This document shows positions 1 to 7,752 of a stretch of 64,000 bases of DNA, piece by piece. Position 1 is the stretch's first letter. The number at the start of each line of letters is the position of its first letter. The translations under genes and the position numbers were made by a program. The notes below the pieces were generated by a model. That model was not told the origin of the DNA and made no database searches. It saw only the letters and a list, made by a program, of their open reading frames with translations. This DNA comes from CAZFDT01 sp964518335. GTDB lineage: Bacteria > Planctomycetota > Phycisphaerae > Phycisphaerales > Phycisphaeraceae. The stretch covers positions 1-64,000 of the forward strand of contig CAZFDT010000012.1 in the NCBI GenBank assembly GCA_964518335.1, read 5' to 3'.

Positions 1-63
1 CGGTTTTGATGATCGAGTTGCCGCGCTCGGCCCCTCCCGCAGCCTCCCAGGCGGGGTTCATGT

Positions 64-94
64 CAACTTGCCCATCCCTGCGTAGGGCAAGTTG
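64..94. terminator. Perfect 10-bp hairpin, role unknown
   Basis: The arms CAACTTGCCC and GGGCAAGTTG are perfect complements around an 11-nt loop. No T-tract follows on either strand, so intrinsic termination is only a guess. It lies beyond the 3' end of the minus-strand genes at 421-1093. Confidence 0.3.
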
Positions 95-181
95 CAGGTT
101 CCGAGGGGCAAGATGACACCTAACACCCCGGCTCGACGCCCCATCTCCGCGTGGGGCAGGAGCCACCGCCCTGTTCACTTT

Positions 182-328
182 TCAATGAACGCCCCGGCCC
201 CGGCGTCGCCGCCGGACCCGATCATGATACGAACATTGTACCGCACCGCCGCCGCCGATCAAGCCCTCCTCGACGCCGATCTGCACCCCCGCGCCGATGC
301 CGAGAACACGGTAGTAGTCGTCACTCAT
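182..328 (-). CDS. Possible small ORF, 48 aa
   Basis: An ATG-initiated frame begins MSDDYYRVLGIGAGVQ and turns arginine-rich near its end. It lies in line with, and downstream of, the membrane protein gene at 421-759. There is no clear ribosome binding site and I do not recognise the product. The glycine-rich middle followed by an Arg-rich tail could be an out-of-frame continuation of a degraded gene. The rest of 1-420 shows no convincing gene. Confidence 0.2.
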   Translation of the reverse strand: MSDDYYRVLGIGAGVQIGVEEGLIGGGGAVQCSYHDRVRRRRRGRGVH

Positions 329-420
329 CGCGCTACTCACTTCTGCCAATGGCTCTTGTTGAGCCTGCCCAGGTCGATCGCGACGAGGGCCGATGTGCCG
401 CGGCGGCTGTCGCACGCTCC

Positions 421-759
421 TCATGGCAGAATGAATCGTTGGGCCAGTCGCCATCCCTCGGCCGCGCTGCCCGAGTCGTCCCACTCGAAGCGGCCGGTGG
501 ATTCCATCAGTGCGATCAGGGGCCAGAACGCCAGCCGCGCCCGGCTGTTGGCCGCCGGATCCTCTGAGTACGCCAGCACGAAATCGGGCGGATCGGGCGG
601 ACGCGGCGCGTCGAAGTAATCCACGACCGCCACGCGAATCATCCACAAGAACGCGGCGACATAGCCCACCGACAAGATCGCCACCGACACGGCCGCCAGC
701 CGGACCCGACGCGAGCCGAGAAACCTGCCTGGCGCGGCCATGAACTGCTCCTGAGCCAT
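421..759 (-). CDS. Small membrane protein, 112 aa
   Basis: This is a short protein with one clear hydrophobic segment at about residues 20-43, preceded by basic residues (GSRRVRL), so it is probably anchored with a cytoplasmic N-terminus. A proline-rich linker (PRPPDPPDF) and a polar C-terminal region follow. The chosen start is MAQEQ; a second Met six codons later would also keep the membrane segment. It lies 13 nt downstream of another small membrane protein gene (773-1093), so the two probably share a transcript. I recognise no family and infer no function. Confidence 0.55.
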   Translation of the reverse strand: MAQEQFMAAPGRFLGSRRVRLAAVSVAILSVGYVAAFLWMIRVAVVDYFDAPRPPDPPDFVLAYSEDPAANSRARLAFWPLIALMESTGRFEWDDSGSAAEGWRLAQRFILP

Positions 760-772
760 CGCACCGCGAGCG

Positions 773-1093
773 TCAGGGCACGCCCACCGCCGACCAGGCG
801 GCGGCGTTGAAAACGGGAATGACCACTGCAAACCACAACCAGCCGTTGCGTCTTGTCGCAGGATACGCGAGCATCATCACGATGGCGATCAGCGCGTTGA
901 CGGCAGCGATGATCGCGGCCCCCAGTCCAAACATAGAAACTATGCCTGCTGCGGCATTGCGCTGCATCTCTTCCAGAAACGGCGGCGGCATCACCACGAG
1001 CAGCCACGGTGCAAGCAGGCACATCAACGCCACCCATGCGACGCATCGCGTCAACAAGGTTGTTGCACTGTATGGATGGCCCGGCGTCGGCAT
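773..1093 (-). CDS. Small polytopic membrane protein, 106 aa
   Basis: About three hydrophobic segments can be seen: roughly residues 8-33, 48-78 and 84-104, the last containing GWLWFAVVIPVFNAAAW. It is therefore probably an integral inner-membrane protein with little soluble domain. It is the first gene of a two-gene unit with the membrane protein at 421-759. No catalytic motif is visible and I do not recognise the family. A copy of the CACTGCA motif lies antisense within it at 824. Confidence 0.55.
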   Translation of the reverse strand: MPTPGHPYSATTLLTRCVAWVALMCLLAPWLLVVMPPPFLEEMQRNAAAGIVSMFGLGAAIIAAVNALIAIVMMLAYPATRRNGWLWFAVVIPVFNAAAWSAVGVP

Positions 1094-1921
1094 GGTGTTG
1101 TCGGGCTGGCGTCTGGTGGAACGATCAGATGCCTTGGGCGGTTATCCTGCAACGTCTCCCTGCGAACGTGCATCCATTCTACGATGAGCGGTCACCGTCC
1201 GGAAGGTGTGTGGCCCTGCCTTTCAGCAGCCGCGGCAGGTTTGCCGCCGGCTACTGATGGGGCGCTGCGTTGCAGTTGGCGCGCCTTGCGCCGCGGCTGC
1301 GGGGTCAGAAGCACTGGCCGTGGTCGCCTTGGGGCGAAGGCGATCCTGGCGTCGGCTGCGTCGCTTTCTGCACCGTAAAATTAAGACAATCGTATGCTTT
1401 TAGTATTGACAAGGGCCGACCGCACCAGTATTGTCGGAAAACCGAGGAGCAGATTTCTTCTGTTTCGTCTGTTTCGAGGTGAGGTCCGGGTCGCGCCTAC
1501 CTCTGAATTTCGAGGGGACCTCTCAATCCGAAGGCTTGGCGACATGCGTGGGTAGTCGCGCTGCTCGCTCGATGTCGCCGCGCGCTGCAGTGATACAGGT
1601 TCCACTGCAGCCATGGTTGTGGTCGCGCTCCAGAAGGACAGGCGGCGCGGCGCGGCCTCTCCTGGAGGTCGGTCGGTTGTGCTGCGCGCCTGGCAGCGAA
1701 GTCTGGGGCCGAGGTCGGCATGACGATCGACGTGAGCATTCCGAAGCACCGTGATCGACGGCAATGCCGCGGCGGCGGAGTTGGAGCGGCGCGACCCTCC
1801 GCTCTGCCGCCCGGCTCTTATTCGCCGCGGCACAAAGACTGGCTTTGGGATGGATGGCTGTTCGAGGTCGCCGAACGTTTCGGCGTCCACCCGTGTGGTT
1901 CTTGTGCGAAAGGATGAGACG
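1094..1921. other. 828-nt intergenic region without a convincing gene
   Basis: Several open frames exist but none has a recognisable product or a supported start. The region holds a sigma-70-like promoter at 1406-1434, a comparatively AT-rich patch around 1375-1440, and two close copies of the CACTGCAGC motif in opposite orientation (1584 and 1603). It separates the minus-strand membrane protein genes from the plus-strand PEP-CTERM gene. Confidence 0.5.
1406..1434 (+). promoter_or_regulatory. Sigma-70-like promoter
   Basis: A perfect -35 box TTGACA is followed after 17 nt by TATTGT. The start of the PEP-CTERM gene is about 490 nt downstream, so either the leader is long or an unrecognised short transcript begins here. 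Confidence 0.45.
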
Positions 1922-2788
1922 ATGAACGTGTTCAAGGTGATCGCGTGGATGGCCCTGTTGCCCGCGGCGAGTTACGCCGCCACATTCGACGGCGTGGCGG
2001 ACAATGGACGGGATGATCTGGGCTACTACTACATGGTGACGGGAGGCAAGTTTCCCACCGGCACGACGTCCAACGGCACGAGCGGTTCCGGCGGCACATT
2101 CCGATTCGTGACCGACGATCCCGTCGCTTGGGGTCGCCCGCTGGCCCAGTCCGGCGTGTGGCAGAAAGACGGATGGTTTGCAGAGAATGCCGGCTTCGCA
2201 CTGACGCTCAAGAATGGCCCGTCCATCGTCTATGACAACAACGGCATCGAGGACGGCACGTACGGCAACTACTACGACGCGACGGGCCTGGCCAGCAGCG
2301 GGTCCAAACCGGGCCTGTATCGCGGCTACTCGATGTCGAACAACTGGGACTGGATCTATGCGGGCTACTTCAAGATTGAAACCCAGACCACCATCACCGA
2401 GTTGATCGGCTATTTCGACGAGAACAGCGGTTTTAACCGCAACTCGCCGTTGATCCGCTATCGCATGAACATCTGGTCCAACGTCGATGGCGACCTGCTG
2501 CCCGTCAACACCGGCAGCTTCGACGGCGACGTGCTCTGCAGCGACACGACTGCCGGCACGTTCAGCACGAGCGACACCGGCGTCGATCGCATCTTCGGCG
2601 ACGACTACGCGAACATGCACGACGACATTCTCCGGCTGACGTTCACGCTGCATGCGCCGATGGTGCTCGAGCCAGGCGAGTACTGGTTCAGCCACGACGC
2701 CGAGATCATTCCCGAGCCGGCCAGCGTCGCCCTGCTGAGTCTGGGCGGCCTGCTGATGCTGCGTCGGCGCGGCGGCAGGTCGGCGTGA
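1922..2788 (+). CDS. PEP-CTERM sorting domain protein, 288 aa
   Basis: This is a secreted protein with a hydrophobic N-terminal signal (MALLPAASYAA, cleavage expected near residue 20). Its C-terminus is a PEP-CTERM signal: IPEPASVALLSLGGLLMLRR, that is PEP box, hydrophobic helix, then Arg-rich end. Such proteins are processed by exosortase and are linked to extracellular polysaccharide or envelope. The body is rich in Gly, Asp, Asn and Tyr, like other extracellular PEP-CTERM proteins, and shows no known catalytic domain. The start is supported by AAAGGA 7 nt upstream. No exosortase gene is in the window. Confidence 0.85.
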   Translation: MNVFKVIAWMALLPAASYAATFDGVADNGRDDLGYYYMVTGGKFPTGTTSNGTSGSGGTFRFVTDDPVAWGRPLAQSGVWQKDGWFAENAGFALTLKNGPSIVYDNNGIEDGTYGNYYDATGLASSGSKPGLYRGYSMSNNWDWIYAGYFKIETQTTITELIGYFDENSGFNRNSPLIRYRMNIWSNVDGDLLPVNTGSFDGDVLCSDTTAGTFSTSDTGVDRIFGDDYANMHDDILRLTFTLHAPMVLEPGEYWFSHDAEIIPEPASVALLSLGGLLMLRRRGGRSA

Positions 2789-2801
2789 CGGTGAACTTGC
2801 C

Positions 2802-3323
2802 ATGCACGACCACCTCAGAACTGTGAGGCATGCCTGGCGGGTCGCCGCAGGCGCTTTCGTGCTGGCCACCGCCGGCGCGGTTTGGGGCGCCAACATGGCC
2901 CCCACCGCGCCGGCGGTCGCGCCGGCCGATGAAGCCACGGCCCTGCCCGGTGTCGGCATCACCGGTTCGGTTGGGCTTGCGCCGACCCCTTCGGGACACG
3001 CCCCGGCGCTCGGCACGTCGCCTTCCGGGCCGCTGCCCTTGACGGTCGATCCAGAAGAGCTGCTGCAGTGGACCTCGCGCCTCGAACCGGAGGCCCCGCC
3101 CGCCACCGGCGCGGGCCGCGAGCCCAGCGTGGCCGACGCCGCCCCGCTGCCTCCTGTGACGCCCGAGCATCGCAAGCGACCCACACGCGACGAGTCTGTC
3201 GTCACATTGGTATCACCCGACGACCTGGACCGGATCGATTGGGAAATGTGGGGCATGATCACGCTGGTCATCGTCGCGCTGGCGATCCTCTTGATCATGC
3301 TGGCGGCGATTCCGCGGCGGTGA
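2802..3323 (+). CDS. Tail-anchored or secreted proline-rich protein, 173 aa
   Basis: The N-terminus looks like a signal peptide (GAFVLATAGAVWGA, about residues 17-30). The middle is a low-complexity Pro/Ala/Gly stretch of about 110 residues. The protein ends in a single strong membrane helix (MITLVIVALAILLIMLAAI) capped by PRR. It follows the PEP-CTERM gene after 13 nt, so the two may be co-transcribed and act at the same envelope site. I recognise no family. A CACTGCAGC motif copy lies antisense at 3062. Confidence 0.5.
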   Translation: MHDHLRTVRHAWRVAAGAFVLATAGAVWGANMAPTAPAVAPADEATALPGVGITGSVGLAPTPSGHAPALGTSPSGPLPLTVDPEELLQWTSRLEPEAPPATGAGREPSVADAAPLPPVTPEHRKRPTRDESVVTLVSPDDLDRIDWEMWGMITLVIVALAILLIMLAAIPRR

Positions 3324-3502
3324 AGTGTGCCCCGGGGGTGGTCGCATGTGACGCGCACCGTTCGCCGGCAGGGCGTGGCGCTTGCGCCATCGGAGAACAC
3401 CTGGGGCACGGCCGGCGGAAGAAAAGGGGCGGGTTCAATTCCGAAGCGCAACACCGGGGATGGCGGTGAGCACCTCGGCGGGTGTGCGGTCGTTGGGCGA
3501 CG

Positions 3503-3532
3503 GTGACTTCTGTCTTGCGATGCCGATAGAAT
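3503..3532 (+). promoter_or_regulatory. Promoter for a probable leaderless transcript
   Basis: GTGACT is followed after 18 nt by TAGAAT (3527-3532). Only 6 nt then separate the -10 box from the GTG start at 3539, leaving no room for a Shine-Dalgarno sequence in a transcript starting at the expected distance. Confidence 0.4.
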
Positions 3533-3538
3533 ACGATT

Positions 3539-3766
3539 GTGAAGCCGACGCCCGAGCTCATCGAGGACCTGGACCGCGCCCAAACGAGGCAGGCCGAGGC
3601 GATGCATCCCATCGATCTGGCCTTGGCGGGAGCGAGGCTGTACGACATGGTGCGCGATCGTATGGCGTGGGGCGTGGCGATGGAAATGCCCGGCGCCGAA
3701 CCGAAAGAGGTCGAACGCATCGTTCGCCGGCGTATCTGCGATATGCGTCGGCAAGAAGGGGGCTGA
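3539..3766 (+). CDS. Small helical partner protein of the nucleotidyltransferase, 75 aa
   Basis: This short charged protein begins with GTG. Its sequence (ELIEDLDRAQTRQAEAM, DMVRDRMAWGVAM, EVERIVRRRI) suggests two or three amphipathic helices and no membrane segment. Its stop codon is one nucleotide from the ATG of the nucleotidyltransferase gene at 3768, so the two are almost certainly translated together. The size and tight coupling recall two-gene units in which a small protein partners a minimal nucleotidyltransferase, as in toxin-antitoxin modules. That role is inference; I do not recognise a named family. Confidence 0.6.
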   Translation: MKPTPELIEDLDRAQTRQAEAMHPIDLALAGARLYDMVRDRMAWGVAMEMPGAEPKEVERIVRRRICDMRRQEGG

Positions 3767-3767
3767 G

Positions 3768-4304
3768 ATGAACAGCGAAGAGGGGGCAGCCCTGGTCGCG
3801 CGAACGCTGCACCAACTGGGCGTTGGATTCATGGTGGTCGGATCGTTCTCCAGCAACGTGTACAGCGTCGCTCGCTCGACACTCGACGCCGATTTTGTCA
3901 TCGAGTCCGACCGCGACATCAACGCCATTCGTGACGCACTGGCCCCCGTATTCCACATGCATCCCCAGGTCGGCTTCGAGACGAAGTTGATGACGACCAG
4001 GTACGAGTTCTTTCATCAGGAAACTGACTTTAAAGTTGAACTGTTCGTGCTCAGCGAGGACCCTCACGATCAGCTTCGCTTTCGGCAGCGCGTCAAGGTC
4101 GAGCGCGGCGACCAGGTCATGTACTTCCCTCGAGCCGAAGACGTGATTATTCAGAAGCTGCGTTGGGCCCGGAAGAAGGATCAGATGGATGTGGCCGCGA
4201 TCGTCAAGCGTCAGGGCGACCGCCTCGACTGGTCCTACATTCACGAGTGGTGCGAGCGTCACGGCACGCGGTCGTTGCTGGATCAGATTCGCGCCGAGCC
4301 GTGA
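3768..4304 (+). CDS. Nucleotidyltransferase-fold protein, 178 aa
   Basis: The region GFMVVGSFSSNVYSVARSTLDADFVIE (about residues 21-47) has the hallmarks of a polymerase-beta-type nucleotidyltransferase: a GS motif, a following helix, then DAD for metal binding. A third acidic position may be the E in FKVELFVLS. The later segment FPRAEDVIIQKLRWARKKDQMDVAAI resembles the EDxxxxKL...R..KDxxDV block of AbiEii/MNT-like and DUF6036-like proteins. The likely activity is nucleotidyl transfer to a protein or RNA, but the substrate is unknown. The 75-aa gene at 3539-3766 precedes it by 1 nt. The operon could be a toxin-antitoxin pair or a housekeeping modifier. Confidence 0.75.
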   Translation: MNSEEGAALVARTLHQLGVGFMVVGSFSSNVYSVARSTLDADFVIESDRDINAIRDALAPVFHMHPQVGFETKLMTTRYEFFHQETDFKVELFVLSEDPHDQLRFRQRVKVERGDQVMYFPRAEDVIIQKLRWARKKDQMDVAAIVKRQGDRLDWSYIHEWCERHGTRSLLDQIRAEP

Positions 4305-4345
4305 GAGGGCTGATCCCAGCGCCGGCATGTTGCTCGTGCCATGGC

Positions 4346-4395
4346 GTCGAGGGTCGCCTCGACATGCACTTGCCGCCGGCACGTCTGCCGGCGGC
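4346..4395. terminator. Two hairpins between convergent genes
   Basis: GTCGAGG/CCTCGAC (4346-4363) is followed by a strong stem GCCGCCGGC/GCCGGCGGC with a 6-nt loop (4372-4395). They sit between the plus-strand nucleotidyltransferase and the minus-strand DsrE-like gene. There is no T-tract. Confidence 0.4.
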
Positions 4396-4407
4396 TGGGG
4401 CGAGGGG

Positions 4408-4932
4408 TCAAAAATACTGGCAGTGATCGGCGTGGAGGGCGATGTGGTTGAGGAAGTGGGCGGGGTCGGTGATGGCGTGGGCTTCGGGGAGAAGGTCGTG
4501 CGGCTCGACGGCGAAGGTGAGCGCGGCGAGTTGGCAGACGTGGAGGCGGACGTGGCCGGTGGCGTGAGCGGCGCGGAGGAAGCCGAGGATGTCCTGGGGC
4601 GCGCCCTCTCGGGCGAGTCGATCGCGGAGCCAGGCGTCGCGGTGGGCGTAGCGTGGGTCGATGGCGACCTCGGTGACGCCGTCGCGGGTGAGCACGCGCG
4701 AAGCCCAGAGGACGAAGAGGACATCGACCTCGACGCCGCGGCGGCCCATTTCCCAAGCGAAAGTGAGGGGCGTCAGCAGGCGGTCGAAAGCGTCGTCGCG
4801 GACGACGATGGCGAGGCGGCGAATGCCCGGCGCTGCAGTGGACGAGTGCGAGATATCAGGAGCTATACCGGGGGCGGGGACTATTCCGGGGGCGATTCCG
4901 GGGGAGATTCCGGGGGCGGGGGCGGGGGTCAT
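4408..4932 (-). CDS. DsrE/DsrF-like protein with repeat-containing N-terminus, 174 aa
   Basis: From about residue 37 the protein reads RRLAIVVRDDAFDRLLTPLTFAWEMGRRGVEVDVLFVLWASRVLT, which fits the first strand, helix and second strand of the DsrE/DsrF/DrsH-like fold. Members handle protein-bound sulfur or act as small membrane-linked accessory proteins. The conserved Cys of sulfur-transfer members is not obvious; CQL and a C-terminal CQYF are present. The start is the ATG at 4932. The first 30 residues consist of PGI-type repeats encoded by 12-bp DNA units and probably are not part of the fold. A TetR gene lies just upstream on the same strand and may control it. Confidence 0.65.
   Translation of the reverse strand: MTPAPAPGISPGIAPGIVPAPGIAPDISHSSTAAPGIRRLAIVVRDDAFDRLLTPLTFAWEMGRRGVEVDVLFVLWASRVLTRDGVTEVAIDPRYAHRDAWLRDRLAREGAPQDILGFLRAAHATGHVRLHVCQLAALTFAVEPHDLLPEAHAITDPAHFLNHIALHADHCQYF
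4865..4918. repeat. 12-bp tandem repeat with TTCCGGGGG core
   Basis: Three consecutive 12-nt units ATTCCGGGGGMG (4883-4918) are preceded by a degenerate copy. The array is in frame with the DsrE-like gene and encodes its Pro-Gly-Ile-rich N-terminal segment. Related arrays are at 16883, 50193 and 60085. Confidence 0.7.
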
Positions 4933-5060
4933 GGTGAAGCTCCGATCGGGATGCGAGCGATGCCGTGAGCCACTGTGGCCCACGGACGAATCATCGCATG
5001 GCGGGGGTGGGCTGTGCAGTTGTCCGCCGGTCCACTTGCGGTTGACTTGCGGTCCACCGG

Positions 5061-5636
5061 TCAATCGCGTGGGGGCAGATGGGCGGCCAGGACGCGCTGG
5101 GCGAGGTGGCGTGCGGTGTCGATGACGGCCTTGTCGCCGCTGACGGTGCGGGTGACGTAGGTGCCCTCGATGATGAGGCAGATTTCGCGGGCGAACTCGA
5201 TGGGTGAGGCGATGCCCGCGCGCTCGGCGATGTCGTGGACGATGGTCTCGATGGCGACCTTGTTGCGGGCGGCGGCCTCATGGGCGGGGTCGTGCGGGAG
5301 AGGGAACTCCATGGCGGCGTTGATGAAGATGCAGCCGTGGAAGTCGTCCTCCTCGATGATGGCCTCGACGACGTCGAAGAGGGCGAGCAGTTGCCCCTCG
5401 GCGGAGCGACCGCCGCGCTGGCGGATCATGTCCATGAACTGGTGGCGCAGCCACTGGTCGGTGCCGTCGAGCACGGCGATCATGAGGTCGTCCTTGCTCT
5501 CGAAATGCTTGTAGAAGGCGGTCTTGCTGATGCCCACGTCATCGAGGATGGCGTCGAGACCGACGTTGCGGAACCCATCGCGATAGAAGCGCGTGCGTGC
5601 GGCGTCGATCAGTCGCTCTCGCGTGTCGGTGGCCAA
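5061..5636 (-). CDS. TetR/AcrR family transcriptional regulator, 191 aa
   Basis: The N-terminal segment TRERLIDAARTRFYRDGFRNVGLDAILDDVGISKTAFYKHFESKDDLM is a canonical TetR helix-turn-helix (about residues 3-50). A ligand-binding C-terminal domain follows, with FHGCIFINAAMEF as its most recognisable block. TetR proteins are dimeric repressors released by small ligands. I chose the TTG at 5636 because GGGAG lies 7 nt upstream; an in-frame ATG at 5723 would add 29 unlikely residues. The gene is upstream of the DsrE-like gene on the same strand, with 128 nt between them, so regulation of itself and that gene is plausible. Confidence 0.85.
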   Translation of the reverse strand: MATDTRERLIDAARTRFYRDGFRNVGLDAILDDVGISKTAFYKHFESKDDLMIAVLDGTDQWLRHQFMDMIRQRGGRSAEGQLLALFDVVEAIIEEDDFHGCIFINAAMEFPLPHDPAHEAAARNKVAIETIVHDIAERAGIASPIEFAREICLIIEGTYVTRTVSGDKAVIDTARHLAQRVLAAHLPPRD

Positions 5637-5719
5637 GGTCAAACTCCCGGGTGTGGAGCCGGGGGTGATCTTAACACGGGGCGTCGCAACCACGACGCCT
5701 GCTGGTGCGAGGTTGTGGA

Positions 5720-6154
5720 TCACCCGCGTCGACCGAGGCGGTCGGCGAAGGGGGCGGGGTCGGAGAAGTTCAGTTCGAGGTAGCGGGCGACGTAGTCGAT
5801 GATGCTGGCGGCTTCGGGGATGTCGGGGTTGGAGGTGTGGCCCATGGGCTCGAAGCGCATGCCCTTGAAGCGGAGGACGGCTTCGTGGAGGGGCAGGCCG
5901 TACTGCAGCGCGATGGAGAACGCGCGGCAGAAGCCCTGGACGAGGCCGGAGAGGGTCGAGCCCTCCTTGCTCATCTTGATGAAGATCTCGCCGGGCTGGC
6001 CGTCCTCGAACAGGCCGATGGTGAGATAGCCCTCGTGGCCCATGATCTGGAACTTGTGGGTGAGCGAGTCGCGGGTGTTGGGCAGCGGGCGTCGTTGGGC
6101 TACCATCCGGCGTCGTTCCTTGGGCTGAGGCGGGTTGGACGGGTCGTCGGCCAT
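5720..6154 (-). CDS. Stand-alone C-terminal domain of B12-dependent ribonucleotide reductase (TSCPD), 144 aa
   Basis: The core (GEIFIKMSKEGSTLSGLVQGFCRAFSIALQYG, then RFKGMRFEPMGHTSNPDIPEAASIIDYVARYLEL) matches the C-terminal TSCPD-type region of class II (NrdJ) ribonucleotide reductase. That region normally ends a protein of several hundred residues or more, and no catalytic reductase domain is encoded beside it. The first 35 residues are basic and Pro-rich. In full-length enzymes the domain assists structure or regulation of the reductase; as a separate protein it could act in trans on the reductase, which is inference. It is divergent from mutY with a 15-nt gap. Confidence 0.75.
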   Translation of the reverse strand: MADDPSNPPQPKERRRMVAQRRPLPNTRDSLTHKFQIMGHEGYLTIGLFEDGQPGEIFIKMSKEGSTLSGLVQGFCRAFSIALQYGLPLHEAVLRFKGMRFEPMGHTSNPDIPEAASIIDYVARYLELNFSDPAPFADRLGRRG

Positions 6155-6169
6155 GGAGTTATCGGCGGC

Positions 6170-7243
6170 GTGACAGACGAGGCTGCAAAGTTCCATCGTA
6201 TCATCCGGCGCGACCTGGCCAAGTGGTATCGCCGCCATCGGCGCGACTTGCCGTGGCGGCCCCGGACGGGTCGTCCTGCCGATCCCTACCACGTTTTGGT
6301 CAGCGAAGCCATGCTGCAGCAGACGCAGGTGGCGACGGTCGTGCCGTACTTCCTGCGGTTCATCGAGGCCCTGCCGGGGGTCGAGGCGCTCGCCGCCGCC
6401 GATGAGCAGCAGGTGCTGCGACTGTGGCAGGGGCTGGGGTACTACCGGCGGGCACGGCACCTGCACGCGGCGGCCAAGGCGATCGTGGCCGAGCATGGCG
6501 GGCGCGTGCCCCGATCCGTCGAAGACCTCATGCGCCTTGCGGGCGTGGGGCGATACACGGCCGGGGCGATCGCGTCGATCGCCTACGACGTGACGGCGCC
6601 GATCCTCGACGGCAACGTGGCGCGGGTGCTGGCACGTGTTTTCGCCATCGAAGACGCGATCGATCAGCCCGCAACGCGCCATCGCCTGTGGGACCTGGCC
6701 CAGCAGTTGGTGACGCTTCAACTGACGGGGGCCGGCGATTTCAACCAGGCGATGATGGAGCTGGGCGCGACGGTGTGCGTGCCCCGGCAGCCGCGATGCG
6801 CGACGTGCCCGCTGTGCGATCTGTGCCAGGCCCGGCGTCGGGCGCTGGTGGACAAGCTGCCGCGGACGTCGCCGCGGCGCAAGCCCACGGCGGTGGAGCA
6901 TCACGTCGTGGCGGTGCGATGCGGGCGGCGCTATCTGTTTGAGCAGCGACCGTCGCGCGGCCTGTGGGCGGGGCTGTGGCAGTTGCCGACGCGCGAAGCT
7001 CCCGCCAGAGCGGGCGACGGCGTGGGGGACTGGCTCAAAGAGCACTGCGGGCTATCGGCCCGGCGGATCGTACGCGTCGGCAAGTTCACGCAGCAACTGA
7101 CGCACCGGAGAGTGACATTCGTGGTGTGGCGAGGGCAAGTGCAGCGTACCAGCCGCGGGCGCACGTGGCGGGCGCTGAACGACCTGGACGACCTGCCGCT
7201 GGCCAATCCACAGCGTCGGGCGGTGGCGATGCTCGGCGGCTGA
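6170..7243 (+). CDS. mutY: A/G-specific adenine glycosylase MutY, 357 aa
   Basis: MutY removes adenine mispaired with 8-oxoguanine. The catalytic Glu is in VSEAMLQQTQV (E46). The helix-hairpin-helix is LAGVGRYTAGAIASIA (about 123-138), followed by the catalytic Asp in LDGNV (D147). Four cysteines at 203, 210, 213 and 219 form the CX6CX2CX5C site for a 4Fe-4S cluster. The C-terminal third (from about 245) is the NUDIX-like domain that reads 8-oxoG. I chose GTG at 6170; GGAG lies 11 nt upstream and overlaps the divergent start of the TSCPD gene. Length is normal for the family. Confidence 0.93.
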   Translation: MTDEAAKFHRIIRRDLAKWYRRHRRDLPWRPRTGRPADPYHVLVSEAMLQQTQVATVVPYFLRFIEALPGVEALAAADEQQVLRLWQGLGYYRRARHLHAAAKAIVAEHGGRVPRSVEDLMRLAGVGRYTAGAIASIAYDVTAPILDGNVARVLARVFAIEDAIDQPATRHRLWDLAQQLVTLQLTGAGDFNQAMMELGATVCVPRQPRCATCPLCDLCQARRRALVDKLPRTSPRRKPTAVEHHVVAVRCGRRYLFEQRPSRGLWAGLWQLPTREAPARAGDGVGDWLKEHCGLSARRIVRVGKFTQQLTHRRVTFVVWRGQVQRTSRGRTWRALNDLDDLPLANPQRRAVAMLGG

Positions 7244-7750
7244 TCAGACGCCGACCTTGCTGCGGAGGTAGGCGGTCATGCGTCGGGGGCCGACGACGCC
7301 GACGACGCGGTCTTCGACATCGAGCACGGGCACGTGGCGGAAGCCGCCGATGGCCATGATATTGATCGCCTTGGCGGGACTGTCGGTGAGGCGGATGCTG
7401 CGCGGATCGGGGGTCATCAGGGCGCGGACGGGGACGCGCTTGATTTCCTCGAACTGGCCGACGACCTTGTTGAGCACGTCGCGTTCGCTGAAGACGCCCA
7501 GGAGCTTGCCGTCGGCGCCGGCGATGATGAGGCAGGCGATGTCGCGCTTGGCCATGTCCTTGAGCGCGTCCTCGACGGTCGCGTCGGGCCCGAGCGTGCC
7601 GAAGGGCGTGATCTGCAGGTCGGCCATCGTGCCGCCCATGATCGCGCGCTCGAAATCATCGGCGTACTCCGGCTGCGTGTAGTCCTTCAGCGGATCGCTG
7701 AACTCGCCCGGCGGCGGCTGACGACGTTGGCGGCGGGGCAACTCAGGCAT
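7244..7750 (-). CDS. CBS domain pair protein, 168 aa
   Basis: After a charged Pro-rich N-terminus of about 30 residues the protein contains two CBS motifs. The first is around ITPFGTLGPDATVEDALKDMAKRDIACLIIAGADGKLLGVFSERDVL and the second around ALMTPDPRSIRLTDSPAKAINIMAIGGFRHVPVLD. CBS pairs bind adenosine nucleotides or similar ligands and usually sense energy state. There is no attached effector domain. The gene starts 2 nt after the stop of a second CBS gene (7753-8223), and the two products may form a mixed assembly. It converges on mutY with no gap. Confidence 0.85.
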   Translation of the reverse strand: MPELPRRQRRQPPPGEFSDPLKDYTQPEYADDFERAIMGGTMADLQITPFGTLGPDATVEDALKDMAKRDIACLIIAGADGKLLGVFSERDVLNKVVGQFEEIKRVPVRALMTPDPRSIRLTDSPAKAINIMAIGGFRHVPVLDVEDRVVGVVGPRRMTAYLRSKVGV

Positions 7751-7752
7751 GG

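Noticed and set aside
1584..1611. CTGCAG as a restriction-modification target explaining the iterated motif
   Set aside because: About a third of the motif copies read CTGCAAC and so lack the palindrome, and the flanking YCA and C are conserved, so a PstI-like site does not explain the pattern.
1523..3958. 811-codon open frame on the minus strand
   Set aside because: It is antisense to the PEP-CTERM and following genes, has repetitive Arg/Ala/Gly composition and no recognisable domain; long antisense frames are expected at this GC content.
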